DNA of 17,635 nt from Anaerolineae bacterium (GCA_021159805.1 JAGHDT010000208.1:1-17635), one strand, 5' to 3'; counted from the first letter of the stretch, positions 7,263 to 14,059 are shown. Notes: generated by a model from the sequence alone, not told the origin. Numbers and translations: made by a program.

Positions 7263-8465
7263 TTATCCCTCCAACCGGTTCAAGAGCGCCGGTAGCAATC
7301 TGTCCCAGTCGTAGGCACCGGCGTAGGCTTGGGCGCGGGCGCTCCACACAGCACGTTCGCCCTCATCCTGCGCCAGACGCACACAGGCATCAGCGAACTC
7401 CGACGGGGTGTCGGCGAGAACCATCGCCCGCGCCGGCGCAGCAAAGCCCTCAGCAGCCAATCGGGTTGCCACAATGGCCTTTCCCATCGCCGTGGACTCC
7501 AGCAACTTCAGACGCGTACCACCGCCCACCAACAAGGGCACGACGTAGACAGCTGCCGCCCGGATATAGGGCTGCGTCTCGGGCACGCTGCCGGTGATGA
7601 CGACACCCGGGACCTCCCGGAGCCGCGCCAGCCGCGCGTGGGGATGACGCCCGACGATGTAGAAGTGCGCTCCCGGCAGCCGCTCACGGATACGGGGCCA
7701 GACATGGTTGGCATACCACAAAACCCCGTCCACATTCGGGCGGAAATCCATCGTCCCGGTGAAGACAAATGCCGGTTGAGCCAAATCGGCCGAAACCTCA
7801 AAGCTCGCATAAGCTGCGACATCGATGCCGTTGGAGATGACCAGGGGATCCAGATCGGGCACGATGGCGCGCAAGGCCGCCGCATCCGCCTCGGATACCG
7901 CCACGACAAGATCCGAGCTGCCGCAGACCTGGGCCTCATAACGGCGCAGCCGGCGCCACTGCACGGAAGAGTAGAGCGCGCCCGGCCACCGCTCCGGGCG
8001 CCCAAAATCTGTGCGCGCGGCCCGACGCTGCAGCACGTACTCGCAGTTGTGGTCGTCGAAGATAATCTTGGGCACGTCCTCCGCCTCGGAGAGCGAGGTC
8101 AAATACGGGGCAAGTTCCAGACCCTCGACCAGGATCCAGTCATAATGGTACCGGAATAGCCAGGCTTCGAGTTGTTCACGAAAAGCGGCTGAAGCCAGCC
8201 GCCGGCTGAGATCCGGCCGTCGCGTCACCAACAGATCCCACAATCGATCTGTGAGCGAGCGCGCCGGCTGGGGGATAATGGCCACGCGCTCCGTGCACCG
8301 CACCAGCAGCGAATCCGGCGCAAGCCCCTGGTCCAGTGACGCAAAAGTCAGCAGTGAGATCTCGTGGTGCTTTGACAGACCCCGAAGCAGCCCCCAGTTG
8401 CGCAGCGCAGTTCCCTGCCGCGGAGGATAGGGGATCTGAGGCGTCAGAATGAGGATCGCGGCCAT
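7263..8465 (-). CDS. GT4 family glycosyltransferase (sugar transferase, TIGR03087-like)
   Basis: A 400-residue GT-B fold glycosyltransferase. The N-terminal Rossmann half starts AILILTPQIPYPPRQGTALRNWGLLRGL, with the glycine-containing acceptor loop typical of these enzymes, followed by DDHNCEYVLQRRAA. The linker ISNGID precedes the donor half, where FTGTMDFRPNVDGVLWY, the IVGRHPH strand and VVPLLVGGGTRLKLLESTAMG are the conserved GT4 stretches; the last contains the donor-binding Glu. No membrane segment is evident. It probably works at the inner face of the membrane in making an envelope or exopolysaccharide glycan; donor and acceptor are unknown. It is the last gene of the hisS-nadK operon, 12 bases after the zinc-finger membrane protein, with no good ribosome site of its own, so translation is probably coupled. 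Confidence 0.85.
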   Translation of the reverse strand: MAAILILTPQIPYPPRQGTALRNWGLLRGLSKHHEISLLTFASLDQGLAPDSLLVRCTERVAIIPQPARSLTDRLWDLLVTRRPDLSRRLASAAFREQLEAWLFRYHYDWILVEGLELAPYLTSLSEAEDVPKIIFDDHNCEYVLQRRAARTDFGRPERWPGALYSSVQWRRLRRYEAQVCGSSDLVVAVSEADAAALRAIVPDLDPLVISNGIDVAAYASFEVSADLAQPAFVFTGTMDFRPNVDGVLWYANHVWPRIRERLPGAHFYIVGRHPHARLARLREVPGVVITGSVPETQPYIRAAAVYVVPLLVGGGTRLKLLESTAMGKAIVATRLAAEGFAAPARAMVLADTPSEFADACVRLAQDEGERAVWSARAQAYAGAYDWDRLLPALLNRLEG

Positions 8466-8477
8466 GCTGGAACCAGC

Positions 8478-9002
8478 CTACGCAAGCCGCAGCCTCGCCG
8501 CGGCCGATCCGGTAGCGAGGGCAACGTGCACAATCCAGGTCAACAATCCCGCACCCCCCCACAGGTTCCCATGAAGGAGCGAGGGTAACTGCAGTAGCCC
8601 CAATCCCAGTACCGGCAGCGCGCCGATCACAATGCCGGCGCTCACAATCCACCATAAACGCTGTCCATAGCGCCGCCCCACCACTCGCCACACAATCTCG
8701 GCGATCACGGTACCTGCCAGCGGCGACAGGAAGAGCAGGAACCACCAGCTGCCCAGCAAGGGAAGGATACTGGCGATGCCCCCTAGGATCAAGGAAACGA
8801 TGCCGGCAATGACATAGTCGCTACCCCGCGCCTGTTCAAATCGCTGCTTACGGCCACGTTGGCAGTCCGGACAGATGTAGCCCACAGGAGTGCGACGGGC
8901 GCACTTCACGCAGATGGGCGTGCCGCATTGGTAACAGCGCAGCGTTGTCTTGGTCTTGGGATGCCAGTGGCAGGTGAGAGTATCGTCCAACTGCTCAGTC
9001 AT
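8478..9002 (-). CDS. B-box-like zinc-finger membrane protein
   Basis: A 174-residue protein of unknown function. The first 50 residues hold eight possible metal ligands in pairs: C11-x2-H14, C23-x2-C26, C31-x2-C34 and C44-x2-C47, ending GYICPDCQRG. This resembles the B-box/rhomboid-associated zinc fingers found in bacterial membrane proteins. A basic stretch (RGRKQRFEQARG) follows, then about four hydrophobic segments between residues 62 and 170 (for example AGIVSLILGGIASILPLLG and WWIVSAGIVIGALPVLGLG). The finger is probably cytoplasmic. Its start overlaps the end of nadK by 8 bases, and a glycosyltransferase follows 12 bases downstream. I see no catalytic motif; a role in protein interaction at the membrane is a guess from the finger type. 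Confidence 0.8.
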   Translation of the reverse strand: MTEQLDDTLTCHWHPKTKTTLRCYQCGTPICVKCARRTPVGYICPDCQRGRKQRFEQARGSDYVIAGIVSLILGGIASILPLLGSWWFLLFLSPLAGTVIAEIVWRVVGRRYGQRLWWIVSAGIVIGALPVLGLGLLQLPSLLHGNLWGGAGLLTWIVHVALATGSAAARLRLA

Positions 9003-9855
9003 ACGGATCTCCGTTGCGTGGGGTCAGGCGGGTAGCCAGGGTCTCGTAGAAATCGTTGCGACTGCGCAAGCGCAGAAACCGCGCCCGGATCTCGCTCCGC
9101 TCTACACGCACAACATCACCATTCACGAGCTCGCCCTCCATACGGCCATCCACAGAAAGCATACCGGGGATCTGGGTCTCAACCTGGACCTCAATCACAG
9201 ATTGCGCATCCAGAACCAGAGGGCGCTCCATGCTCAGGTGCGGCGCAGCAGGCACAACAACGATATTGTCGAGCCACGGGGGCAAGATAGGTCCCCCCAC
9301 AGCATAGGCATACGCTGTCGACCCAGTCGGCGTGGCCAAAATCAGACCATCGGCAACATAGCGGGTCATCATCGCGCCATCGATCGCTGTGTGAAGACGC
9401 ACTGTTCGAGCGAGTGCACCGCGACTGACTACAGCATCATTCAACGCCTGTTCTTCTGCAATCGCTACGCCCTCTCGAAATAGCGTAACGGAGAGCATCA
9501 TCCGCGACTCCAGACTGGCCTTGCCGTCCAGAACTTGCGTTAGCGTGGTCTGCCAAAGCTCCGGGGCAGCCTCCGTCAGAAAGCCGACCCGGCCGAGGTT
9601 GATCCCCAAAATCGGGATCTCGGCCGGGGCAGCTCTCTGTGCAACCCGCAAAATGGAGCCGTCTCCGCCCAGGGTAATCAAAAGATCGGCAGGATAGGAT
9701 ACGGTTAAGCACTCCGATACCGGACAATGCCAGGCTTCAACGTCATATGTGTTGAGAAGCCAGGCCTTGATCTCCTGCGCTAGAGGCAGCGACCGCTCAA
9801 CCCGCGCGTTATAGATCAGACCGATGTACTTGATCCCACACTCTCCGGAAGCCAT
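8995..9855 (-). CDS. nadK: NAD kinase
   Basis: A 286-residue cytoplasmic enzyme that phosphorylates NAD to NADP using ATP or polyphosphate. The defining motifs are all present: GGDGSILR (GGDG at 63-66, with the catalytic Asp), GINLGRVGFLTE just after, NDAVV (139-143) for nucleotide contacts, and DGLILATPTGSTAY (169-182). The length is normal for bacterial NAD kinases. The ATG at 9855 lacks a clear ribosome site. It lies 58 bases downstream of hisS and overlaps the next gene by 8 bases, so it is part of the hisS operon. NADP supply could matter for the nearby NAD(P)-linked hydrogenase, but that link is only positional. Confidence 0.96.
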   Translation of the reverse strand: MASGECGIKYIGLIYNARVERSLPLAQEIKAWLLNTYDVEAWHCPVSECLTVSYPADLLITLGGDGSILRVAQRAAPAEIPILGINLGRVGFLTEAAPELWQTTLTQVLDGKASLESRMMLSVTLFREGVAIAEEQALNDAVVSRGALARTVRLHTAIDGAMMTRYVADGLILATPTGSTAYAYAVGGPILPPWLDNIVVVPAAPHLSMERPLVLDAQSVIEVQVETQIPGMLSVDGRMEGELVNGDVVRVERSEIRARFLRLRSRNDFYETLATRLTPRNGDPYD

Positions 9856-9913
9856 GGTTGCTGATCCGCGAAGCTATCGCACCACTCGAGCAAAAACCTG
9901 CACCAGGCCTTGA

Positions 9914-11179
9914 CTATGCACCCAGCCGCTCCTGCAATACCGAAGCGATGGCCGTCGTCGGCACCATCGACTGCTCACCAGTCTCCATATCACGCAACGT
10001 GACCTCACCGCGCGACAGCTCATCCTCACCGAGGAGTATCACAAGCTTGGAGGCCCGTCTATTGGCCTGCTTGAGCTGAGAACGCAGGCCTCCGCGCATT
10101 GCGATCCGCGCGCCTACGCCAAGAGCCCGAATCTCGGTCAAGAGCTTGACCGCGTAGGTCCGGGCAGTCTCACCAAGGTAAACCACAAAGACGGGGGGAA
10201 CCGGCAGTTCGGGCACGTCCACATTCTGTTCCTTCATCACCAGGACAGCGCGCTCCATACCCGCGGCAAAACCCACACCCGGGGTCCTGGGTCCGCCCAA
10301 GAGTTCAGCCAATCCATCATAGCGACCGCCACCGCAGACTGCAGACTGGGCACCGATGCCTTCTGCCCAGACCTCGAAGACGGTCTTGGTGTAGTAGTCA
10401 AGCCCACGGACAAGCCGGTGATTCAGGGTGTACGGACGCTCCAGAGCATCAAGATATCCCTTCAACTCGCTGAAGTGCGCGTCGCACTCGTCGCAGAGCA
10501 TTTCCGTCGTCTTGGGCGCAGCAGCGATCACCGGCTGACACTGACCCTTCTTGCAGTCCAGGACGCGCAGCGGATTCTGATCGATGCGTCGCCGGCAATC
10601 ATCGCAGATGATATCTATATGCTCGTGATAGTGAGTTTGCAGGGTCTTGATGTAGGTGGGGCGACATACCGGACATCCGGTTGAGTTAAGCTGGAACGCC
10701 AGATTCTTGAATCCCAACCGATCGTAGATGTCCCAGGCCAGCAGCATGATCTCGAGATCAGCCAAAGGCCCAGGCACACCGATGACCTCGGCGTTGAACT
10801 GGTGGAACTGGCGATATCGCCCAGCCTGTGGCGCTTCATAGCGGAAAGCTGGCCCGGTCGAGTAAAGCTTCACGGGCTTGGGCCATACCTGCATCCCGTT
10901 TTCCAGGTACGCGCGGATCACGCCGGCCGTGAACTCAGGACGTAGTGACATGTCACGATTGCCCTTGTCCTTGAACGAGTACATCTCCTTCTCGACAATA
11001 TCGGTACCCGACCCTACACCGCGAGCGAACAGCTCCGTCGACTCAAAAGCAGGCGTGTCAATACGCTCGAAACCATAGTCCCGGGCGGTGCTGCCGACAA
11101 CGTTGAGTAAGTGTTCCCAATATCGTTGATCTTCTGGGAGAATATCCTGCGTGCCCTTCGGGCGAGAAAACCGCGCCAT
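9914..11179 (-). CDS. hisS: Histidyl-tRNA synthetase
   Basis: A 421-residue class II aminoacyl-tRNA synthetase that charges tRNA-His. The start RPKGTQDILP is typical, motif 2 is GPAFRYEAPQAGRYRQFHQ (109-127), the histidine-specific loop is RGLDYYT (258-264), SAVCGGGRYDGL follows, and motif 3 contains GVGFAAGMER. The C-terminal anticodon-binding domain (VYLGETARTYAVKLLTEIRALG to the end) is complete. The central insertion holds eight Cys in four pairs (169/172, 192/195, 209/214, 229/232; CPVC, CDDC, CKKGQC, CDEC) and could bind zinc; similar Cys-rich insertions occur in some bacterial HisRS. The ATG at 11179 has GAGG nine bases upstream. It heads the minus-strand operon with nadK and has a near-consensus promoter. 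Confidence 0.97.
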   Translation of the reverse strand: MARFSRPKGTQDILPEDQRYWEHLLNVVGSTARDYGFERIDTPAFESTELFARGVGSGTDIVEKEMYSFKDKGNRDMSLRPEFTAGVIRAYLENGMQVWPKPVKLYSTGPAFRYEAPQAGRYRQFHQFNAEVIGVPGPLADLEIMLLAWDIYDRLGFKNLAFQLNSTGCPVCRPTYIKTLQTHYHEHIDIICDDCRRRIDQNPLRVLDCKKGQCQPVIAAAPKTTEMLCDECDAHFSELKGYLDALERPYTLNHRLVRGLDYYTKTVFEVWAEGIGAQSAVCGGGRYDGLAELLGGPRTPGVGFAAGMERAVLVMKEQNVDVPELPVPPVFVVYLGETARTYAVKLLTEIRALGVGARIAMRGGLRSQLKQANRRASKLVILLGEDELSRGEVTLRDMETGEQSMVPTTAIASVLQERLGA

Positions 11180-11260
11180 AGCGTTACCTCATCTTCTCTT
11201 CATACAACTGCTTGCGGTGCAAGGACAGAGATTGCTCCATCATCCAGAAGCATCGGGCGC

Positions 11261-11289
11261 ATTATAGGTCATCCAGAGAAGGATGACAA
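11261..11289 (-). promoter_or_regulatory. Near-consensus sigma70 promoter of hisS
   Basis: On the minus strand TTGTCA (11289-11284) and a perfect TATAAT (11266-11261) are 17 bases apart, the optimal spacing. Transcription would start near 11254, giving a leader of about 75 nt. No T-box core or His-rich leader peptide was seen in that leader. Confidence 0.75.
11268..11287. promoter_or_regulatory. Inverted repeat inside the hisS promoter, probable operator
   Basis: A perfect 7-bp inverted repeat, GTCATCC (11268-11274) and GGATGAC (11281-11287) around AGAGAA, fills the spacer and overlaps four bases of the -35 box. The 9-mer TCATCCAGA at 11269-11277 recurs at 11240-11248, 29 bases away on the other side of the -10 box. 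A dimeric repressor at the palindrome, helped by the extra half-site, is a reasonable reading. The binding protein is unknown. Confidence 0.5.
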
Positions 11290-11311
11290 GGCCGCGGATG
11301 CAAGAAAGCAC

Positions 11312-11339
11312 TGGACAGGACACCAGTCTGTGATATTAT
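11312..11339 (+). promoter_or_regulatory. Candidate promoter of the hydrogenase operon
   Basis: TGGACA (11312-11317) and TATTAT (11334-11339), 16 bases apart, each differ from the sigma70 consensus at one position. The -35 box lies 22 bases from the -35 of the divergent hisS promoter. GGACAGGACA (11313-11322) is a 5-bp direct repeat, and ACTGG/CCAGT arms (11310-11314, 11323-11327) overlap the -35. The start site would be near 11346, leaving a leader of about 400 nt before the first operon gene. A weaker pair (TGGATA, CATACT) lies at about 11705-11733. Confidence 0.5.
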
Positions 11340-11345
11340 CTCGAA

Positions 11346-11753
11346 GGCTGAGAGACGTGACGTCGTGCGTTTTTTTGGCGAGTTATATGCAGAAGACTGC
11401 ATACACCTTTACCGGAGAGTGAAGGTAGGGGGTGGACTGCGTGGCACCGGACGACGACACCCTTGAGGCGGCCGAAGCAGGACTGCTTGTGGGGCCTCCC
11501 CTATTGTGCATTGTGGTCGGGAACCCCCAGCCTGAACTGGTGTACCAACATCAAGTCGAAGCTTAGATGTTCCCTTTCGGCACACGAGAGATCCGCGAGG
11601 TTTTGGGGGATGAAGTCCCCCCTCTCGGACTCCGAGATTCTTGCTTCTATCCGCGGGGCGCTCACCGAAGGGTTGGTTACCATTGGCGGTGAGACAGTCA
11701 TTGGTGGATAGTCTGACGTTACTTACTCATACTTAGGCAGGAGGAGATTCTAG
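11346..11753 (+). ncRNA. Possible structured leader RNA of the hydrogenase operon
   Basis: This stretch has no recognised gene but carries a series of strong stem-loops: TATGCAG/CTGCATA at 11386-11403 (7 bp, loop AAGA); AAGCA/TGCTT at 11475-11488; GGGG/CCCC at 11491-11501; AACATC+AAG / CTT-A-GATGTT at 11547-11571; CGAGAG/CTCTCG enclosing GGGGGA/TCCCCC at 11585-11627; and CTCACCG/CGGTGAG at 11661-11693. A T7 tract lies at 11370-11376 after only a 4-bp stem. I compared by eye with TPP, SAM, c-di-GMP and T-box signatures and with 6S, tmRNA, SRP and RNase P landmarks, and none fits. It ends at the AGGAGGAG ribosome site (11739-11746) of the next gene. It could be a regulatory leader, or a decayed or small-gene region (see the small-frame entry). 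Confidence 0.35.
11432..11711 (+). other. Small open frames or broken gene upstream of the hydrogenase operon
   Basis: A GTG at 11432 preceded by GAAGGTAGGGG opens a 44-codon frame (MDCVAPDDDTLEAAEAG, with a hydrophobic middle GLLVGPPLLCIVVG) ending in TAG at 11564-11566. An ATG follows immediately in the same frame at 11567 and reads MFPFGTREIREVLGDEVPP. It meets a run of six Cs at 11616-11621, after which the protein-like reading moves to another frame, SDSEILASIRGALTEGLVT to the TAG at 11709-11711. Dropping one C would join the two parts. An ATG at 11610 also opens a 33-residue frame on its own. This could be leader peptides, a frameshifted gene, or chance. I recognise no family. Confidence 0.25.
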
Positions 11754-12113
11754 ATGAAAAGCCTGGAAGAACTGCGCCGGATTAAAGAGCGCGCTTTGCA
11801 GCGACGGAAGTTGTCAGGCAAGGGCTCCCGCGCTCGCGTCGTTGTGGCTATGGGGACCTGTGGAATTGCTGCCGGCGCTCGTGACACAATGACGGCGATA
11901 CTCACAGAACTAGAACAGCGCGACATTGCCGATGTGGTCGTGACGCAGACAGGCTGTCCGGGCCTATGCGAGTACGAGCCCATCGTCCAGGTTCAGATTG
12001 GTGAGCAAGAGATGGTCACCTACGGCAATATCTGCGCTGATCGAGTCGCTGTGTTAGTCGAAGAGCATATCGCCGGCGGCGAGCCCGTCGAGAAGTGGCA
12101 ACTGACAGGCTAG
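11754..12113 (+). CDS. hndB: HndB-like thioredoxin-fold [2Fe-2S] ferredoxin
   Basis: A 119-residue small iron-sulfur protein of the HndB kind, known as the B subunit of NADP-reducing hydrogenases in Desulfovibrio. It likely holds a [2Fe-2S] cluster and passes electrons within the diaphorase part. After a basic N-terminal helix comes MGTCGIAAGA (Cys36), then QTGCPGLCEYEP (Cys68, Cys72) and GNICADRV (Cys94). The first three Cys are the family pattern as I recall it; Cys94 sits where family members often have no Cys, and may be the fourth ligand. The ATG has a strong AGGAGGAG ribosome site seven bases upstream. It is the first gene of the hydrogenase operon, 47 bases before hoxE. In Desulfovibrio HndB accompanies an [FeFe] hydrogenase, while here the enzyme is [NiFe]. 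Confidence 0.85.
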   Translation: MKSLEELRRIKERALQRRKLSGKGSRARVVVAMGTCGIAAGARDTMTAILTELEQRDIADVVVTQTGCPGLCEYEPIVQVQIGEQEMVTYGNICADRVAVLVEEHIAGGEPVEKWQLTG

Positions 12114-12160
12114 TTGCATCCTGGCATTGGTATCTATCCTCGTTATCGAAAGGGGTACGT

Positions 12161-12661
12161 ATGGAAGAGGTCTTGGCCGCAACAGACAGAGTTATTGATG
12201 CGCATAAGGCTGACCGAGAAGCCTTAGTCGAGATTCTGCGTGAAGTCAACGATGAGAATGGTCATCTTACGCGTGATGACCTGCAGCGAATTGCCGAGCG
12301 CACTAACCTGCCGCTCAGCGAAGTCTACAGCGTTGCGAGCTTCTACAGCTTGATTAGCCTTGAACCGCTGGGCCGACACGTGATCCGGCTCTGCCAGGAT
12401 GCGCCCTGCCATGTGGCCGGCGGGCGCGAGGTCCGGGAAGCACTTGAGCACGAGCTCGGCATCCCTTTCGGGGAGACAACACTTGATGAACAATGGTCAC
12501 TGCTGACGACAAGCTGTATCGGTGCTTGCGCGGTTGGGCCAGTGATGATGGTCGATAACGACATCTTCGGCAACCTGACGCCAGAGAAAGCGCGTGAGAT
12601 TATCGCGCGCTATCGTGAAGCTGACGTTCAGGACGTGACACCCACACCGCAAGGAGGCTAA
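12161..12661 (+). CDS. hoxE: Diaphorase subunit HoxE/NuoE-like, [2Fe-2S]
   Basis: A 166-residue protein of the 24-kDa complex I subunit family (NuoE, HoxE, HndA). It carries one [2Fe-2S] cluster and shuttles electrons between the flavin subunit and the rest of the complex. Ligands are CQDAPC (C-x4-C) and TSCIGACAVGP (C-x3-C), the usual pattern. The N-terminal helical part (VLAATDRVIDAHK, LVEILREVNDENGHLTRDDLQRIA, VYSVASFYSLI) is typical. I chose the ATG at 12161 because GAAAGGGG precedes it and the family begins here; a GTG at 12095 would extend the protein by 22 residues and overlap the previous gene. The stop codon is two bases before the next start, with that gene's AAGGAGG inside this one. 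Confidence 0.93.
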   Translation: MEEVLAATDRVIDAHKADREALVEILREVNDENGHLTRDDLQRIAERTNLPLSEVYSVASFYSLISLEPLGRHVIRLCQDAPCHVAGGREVREALEHELGIPFGETTLDEQWSLLTTSCIGACAVGPVMMVDNDIFGNLTPEKAREIIARYREADVQDVTPTPQGG

Positions 12662-12663
12662 AG

Positions 12664-13938
12664 ATGATTCGATCAAACGTACTCTCCCGTCAGAAGCGTG
12701 TCGTGCTTCGCCGAGCCGGCAGCATCGATCCATACAACATCGAGGAATACATCGCAGAGGATGGCTACTTCGCCCTGGGACAAGCTCTCGGTGAGATGAC
12801 ACCTGAAGGCGTACTGGAAGCGATCAAGGACTCTGGCCTCCAAGGCCGCGGTGGCGCCGGCTTCCCGACGGGGCTCAAGTGGTCGTTTGTGGCACAACAG
12901 TCCGCAGAGAAAACCCGCTACATCATCTGTAACGCTGACGAATCGGAGCCCGGCACCTTCAAGGATCGATTGATCATGGAGGGCGATCCCCACGCAGTAC
13001 TCGAAGGGATGGCGCTGGCAGGCTACGCGGTAGGTGCCAACGAGGGCTGGATCTACATCCGTGGTGAGTATGAGATGTCTCGAGATATCCTTGAGCGGGC
13101 CGTTAGCCAAGCCGAGGAGCTGAACCTGCTCGGCGATGACATGTTCGGCAGCGGTTTCTCATTCCATATCCATGTCCACGCCGGTGCAGGTGCTTATGTT
13201 TGCGGCGAGGAAACAGCGCTTTTGGAGAGCCTGGAGGGAAAGCGCGGCGTTCCACGCATTCGCCCACCCTACCCAACCGTTCGTGGTTTCCGCGGCCAGC
13301 CGACGGTCGTGAACAACGTGGAGACCCTGGCCAACGTGGCCCCGATCATCCTGAACGGGTCCGAATGGTTCCGCGCTATCGGCACGGCGCGCAGCCCGGG
13401 GACCAAGGTCTACAGTATGCTGGGTGATGTGAACGTCGCCGGGCTCATCGAAGCACCGATGGGCACAACGCTCCGCGAGATCATTGAGCTCCACGGGGGC
13501 GGGATGAAAGGTGGTAAGGCGTTCAAGGCAGCGCAGACTGGTGGGGCATCGGGCACCATCATTCCAGCCGAAATGCTCGACGTCCCGCTGGATTTCGCAT
13601 CGATGCGCGAGAGTGGGGCAGGACTCGGCAGCGGCGCACTTCTCATCTGTGACGAGGATACCGACATGGTCGACCTCGCCTACGTCCTGATGCGCTTCTT
13701 CGAGAACGAATCGTGTGGCAAGTGCACGCCCTGCCGTGTGGGTACCGCCCAGATGCTGGAAGCACTCGACCGCTTGCGCCGGGGAACGGCGCGACGCGCC
13801 GACCTGGAACGGCTTGAGGAGATCGCAAAGTACGTTGGGGTCTCTTCCTTCTGTGGCTTGGGACAGGCCGCACCGGTACCCATACTGACCGCTCTGCGGT
13901 ACTTCCGCGAGGAATTTGAGTCCCGATTGCGGCACTAA
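12664..13938 (+). CDS. hoxF: Diaphorase flavin subunit HoxF/NuoF-like
   Basis: A 424-residue FMN and [4Fe-4S] protein that binds NAD(P)H and is the electron entry or exit point of the hydrogenase. The FMN loop is GRGGAGFPTG (61-70), the nucleotide site includes ICNADESEPGTFKDR and AGAGAYVCGEETAL (173-186), and the cluster ligands are C351, C354, C357 (ESCGKCTPCRVGT) and C397 (FCGLGQ). It is the bare NuoF form: it lacks the N-terminal thioredoxin-like [2Fe-2S] domain and the C-terminal ferredoxin that many HoxF/HndC proteins carry. The separate HndB-like protein may do that job. AAGGAGG lies five bases before the ATG. A palindromic, terminator-like stretch follows before hoxU. Confidence 0.95.
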   Translation: MIRSNVLSRQKRVVLRRAGSIDPYNIEEYIAEDGYFALGQALGEMTPEGVLEAIKDSGLQGRGGAGFPTGLKWSFVAQQSAEKTRYIICNADESEPGTFKDRLIMEGDPHAVLEGMALAGYAVGANEGWIYIRGEYEMSRDILERAVSQAEELNLLGDDMFGSGFSFHIHVHAGAGAYVCGEETALLESLEGKRGVPRIRPPYPTVRGFRGQPTVVNNVETLANVAPIILNGSEWFRAIGTARSPGTKVYSMLGDVNVAGLIEAPMGTTLREIIELHGGGMKGGKAFKAAQTGGASGTIIPAEMLDVPLDFASMRESGAGLGSGALLICDEDTDMVDLAYVLMRFFENESCGKCTPCRVGTAQMLEALDRLRRGTARRADLERLEEIAKYVGVSSFCGLGQAAPVPILTALRYFREEFESRLRH

Positions 13939-13941
13939 CTC

Positions 13942-13993
13942 GTCTGCAGACTTCAGGTCTGCGCGTCTGCCTGCAGCGAGAGGGTCTGCAGGC
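13942..13993 (+). repeat. Palindromic GTCTGC repeat cluster between hoxF and hoxU
   Basis: GTCTGC occurs four times, at 13942, 13957, 13965 and 13984, interleaved with its complement so that several hairpins are possible. They are GTCTGCAGAC (13942-13951, self-complementary), GCAGAC/GTCTGC around TTCAG (13946-13962), and GCCTGCAG/CTGCAGGC (13969-13993). It begins three bases after the hoxF stop codon and looks like an inserted REP-type element. No other copy was noticed in this window. Confidence 0.6.
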
Positions 13994-13997
13994 TTTT
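13969..13997 (+). terminator. Terminator-like hairpin inside the hydrogenase operon
   Basis: A perfect 8-bp stem, GCCTGCAG (13969-13976) with CTGCAGGC (13986-13993) and a 9-base loop, is followed at once by TTTT (13994-13997). The short U-run suggests partial rather than complete termination. The upstream GCAGAC/GTCTGC stem does not overlap it. No clear promoter was found between it and hoxU, so some transcripts must read through. Confidence 0.5.
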
Positions 13998-14021
13998 GGA
14001 GCTAATTGGATAGATTCTGCC

Positions 14022-14059
14022 AGTCTCAGCCCGTACACTCGGGTTTCGACTTGGAGACT
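14022..14059 (+). other. Hairpin just upstream of the hoxU ribosome site
   Basis: AGTCTC (14022-14027) can pair with GAGACT (14054-14059), enclosing a CCCG/CGGG stem (14030-14033, 14040-14043). The AAGGAGG of hoxU begins six bases later, at 14065, so the structure could affect access to it or act as a 5' stabiliser of a processed mRNA. Confidence 0.35.

Noticed and set aside
9870..9905. CCTG-GTG-CAGG followed by TTTTT (minus strand) between hisS and nadK
   Set aside because: A 4-bp stem extended only by G-T pairs is too weak to call a terminator, and nadK has no separate promoter.
10331..10360. Two nearby GCAGACTG words inside hisS as a second copy of the 13942 repeat
   Set aside because: They share only a 6-mer with the hoxF-hoxU element and form no palindrome; coincidental within coding sequence.
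11355..11376. T7 tract after GACG/CGTC as an intrinsic terminator
   Set aside because: The stem is only 4 bp and the T-run is separated from it by several bases; kept only as a note in the leader entry.
11111..11422. Plus-strand open frame of 103 codons over the hisS start and promoter region
   Set aside because: Its first part is antisense to hisS, the rest crosses both promoters, there is no ribosome site and the composition is unlike a protein.
11438..11452. TGGCACCG resembling a T-box core
   Set aside because: The flanking AGGGTGG and terminator/antiterminator pair are absent, and the downstream genes are not amino-acid related.
11343..11475. CTGAGA and CCTTGA words resembling a TPP riboswitch
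   Set aside because: They are about 110 bases apart, the helices and the ACCTGAT / GTAGGGA parts are missing, and a hydrogenase operon is an unlikely target.
12095..12160. N-terminal extension of hoxE from a GTG
   Set aside because: It overlaps the HndB-like gene, has no family similarity, and the ATG at 12161 has a proper ribosome site.
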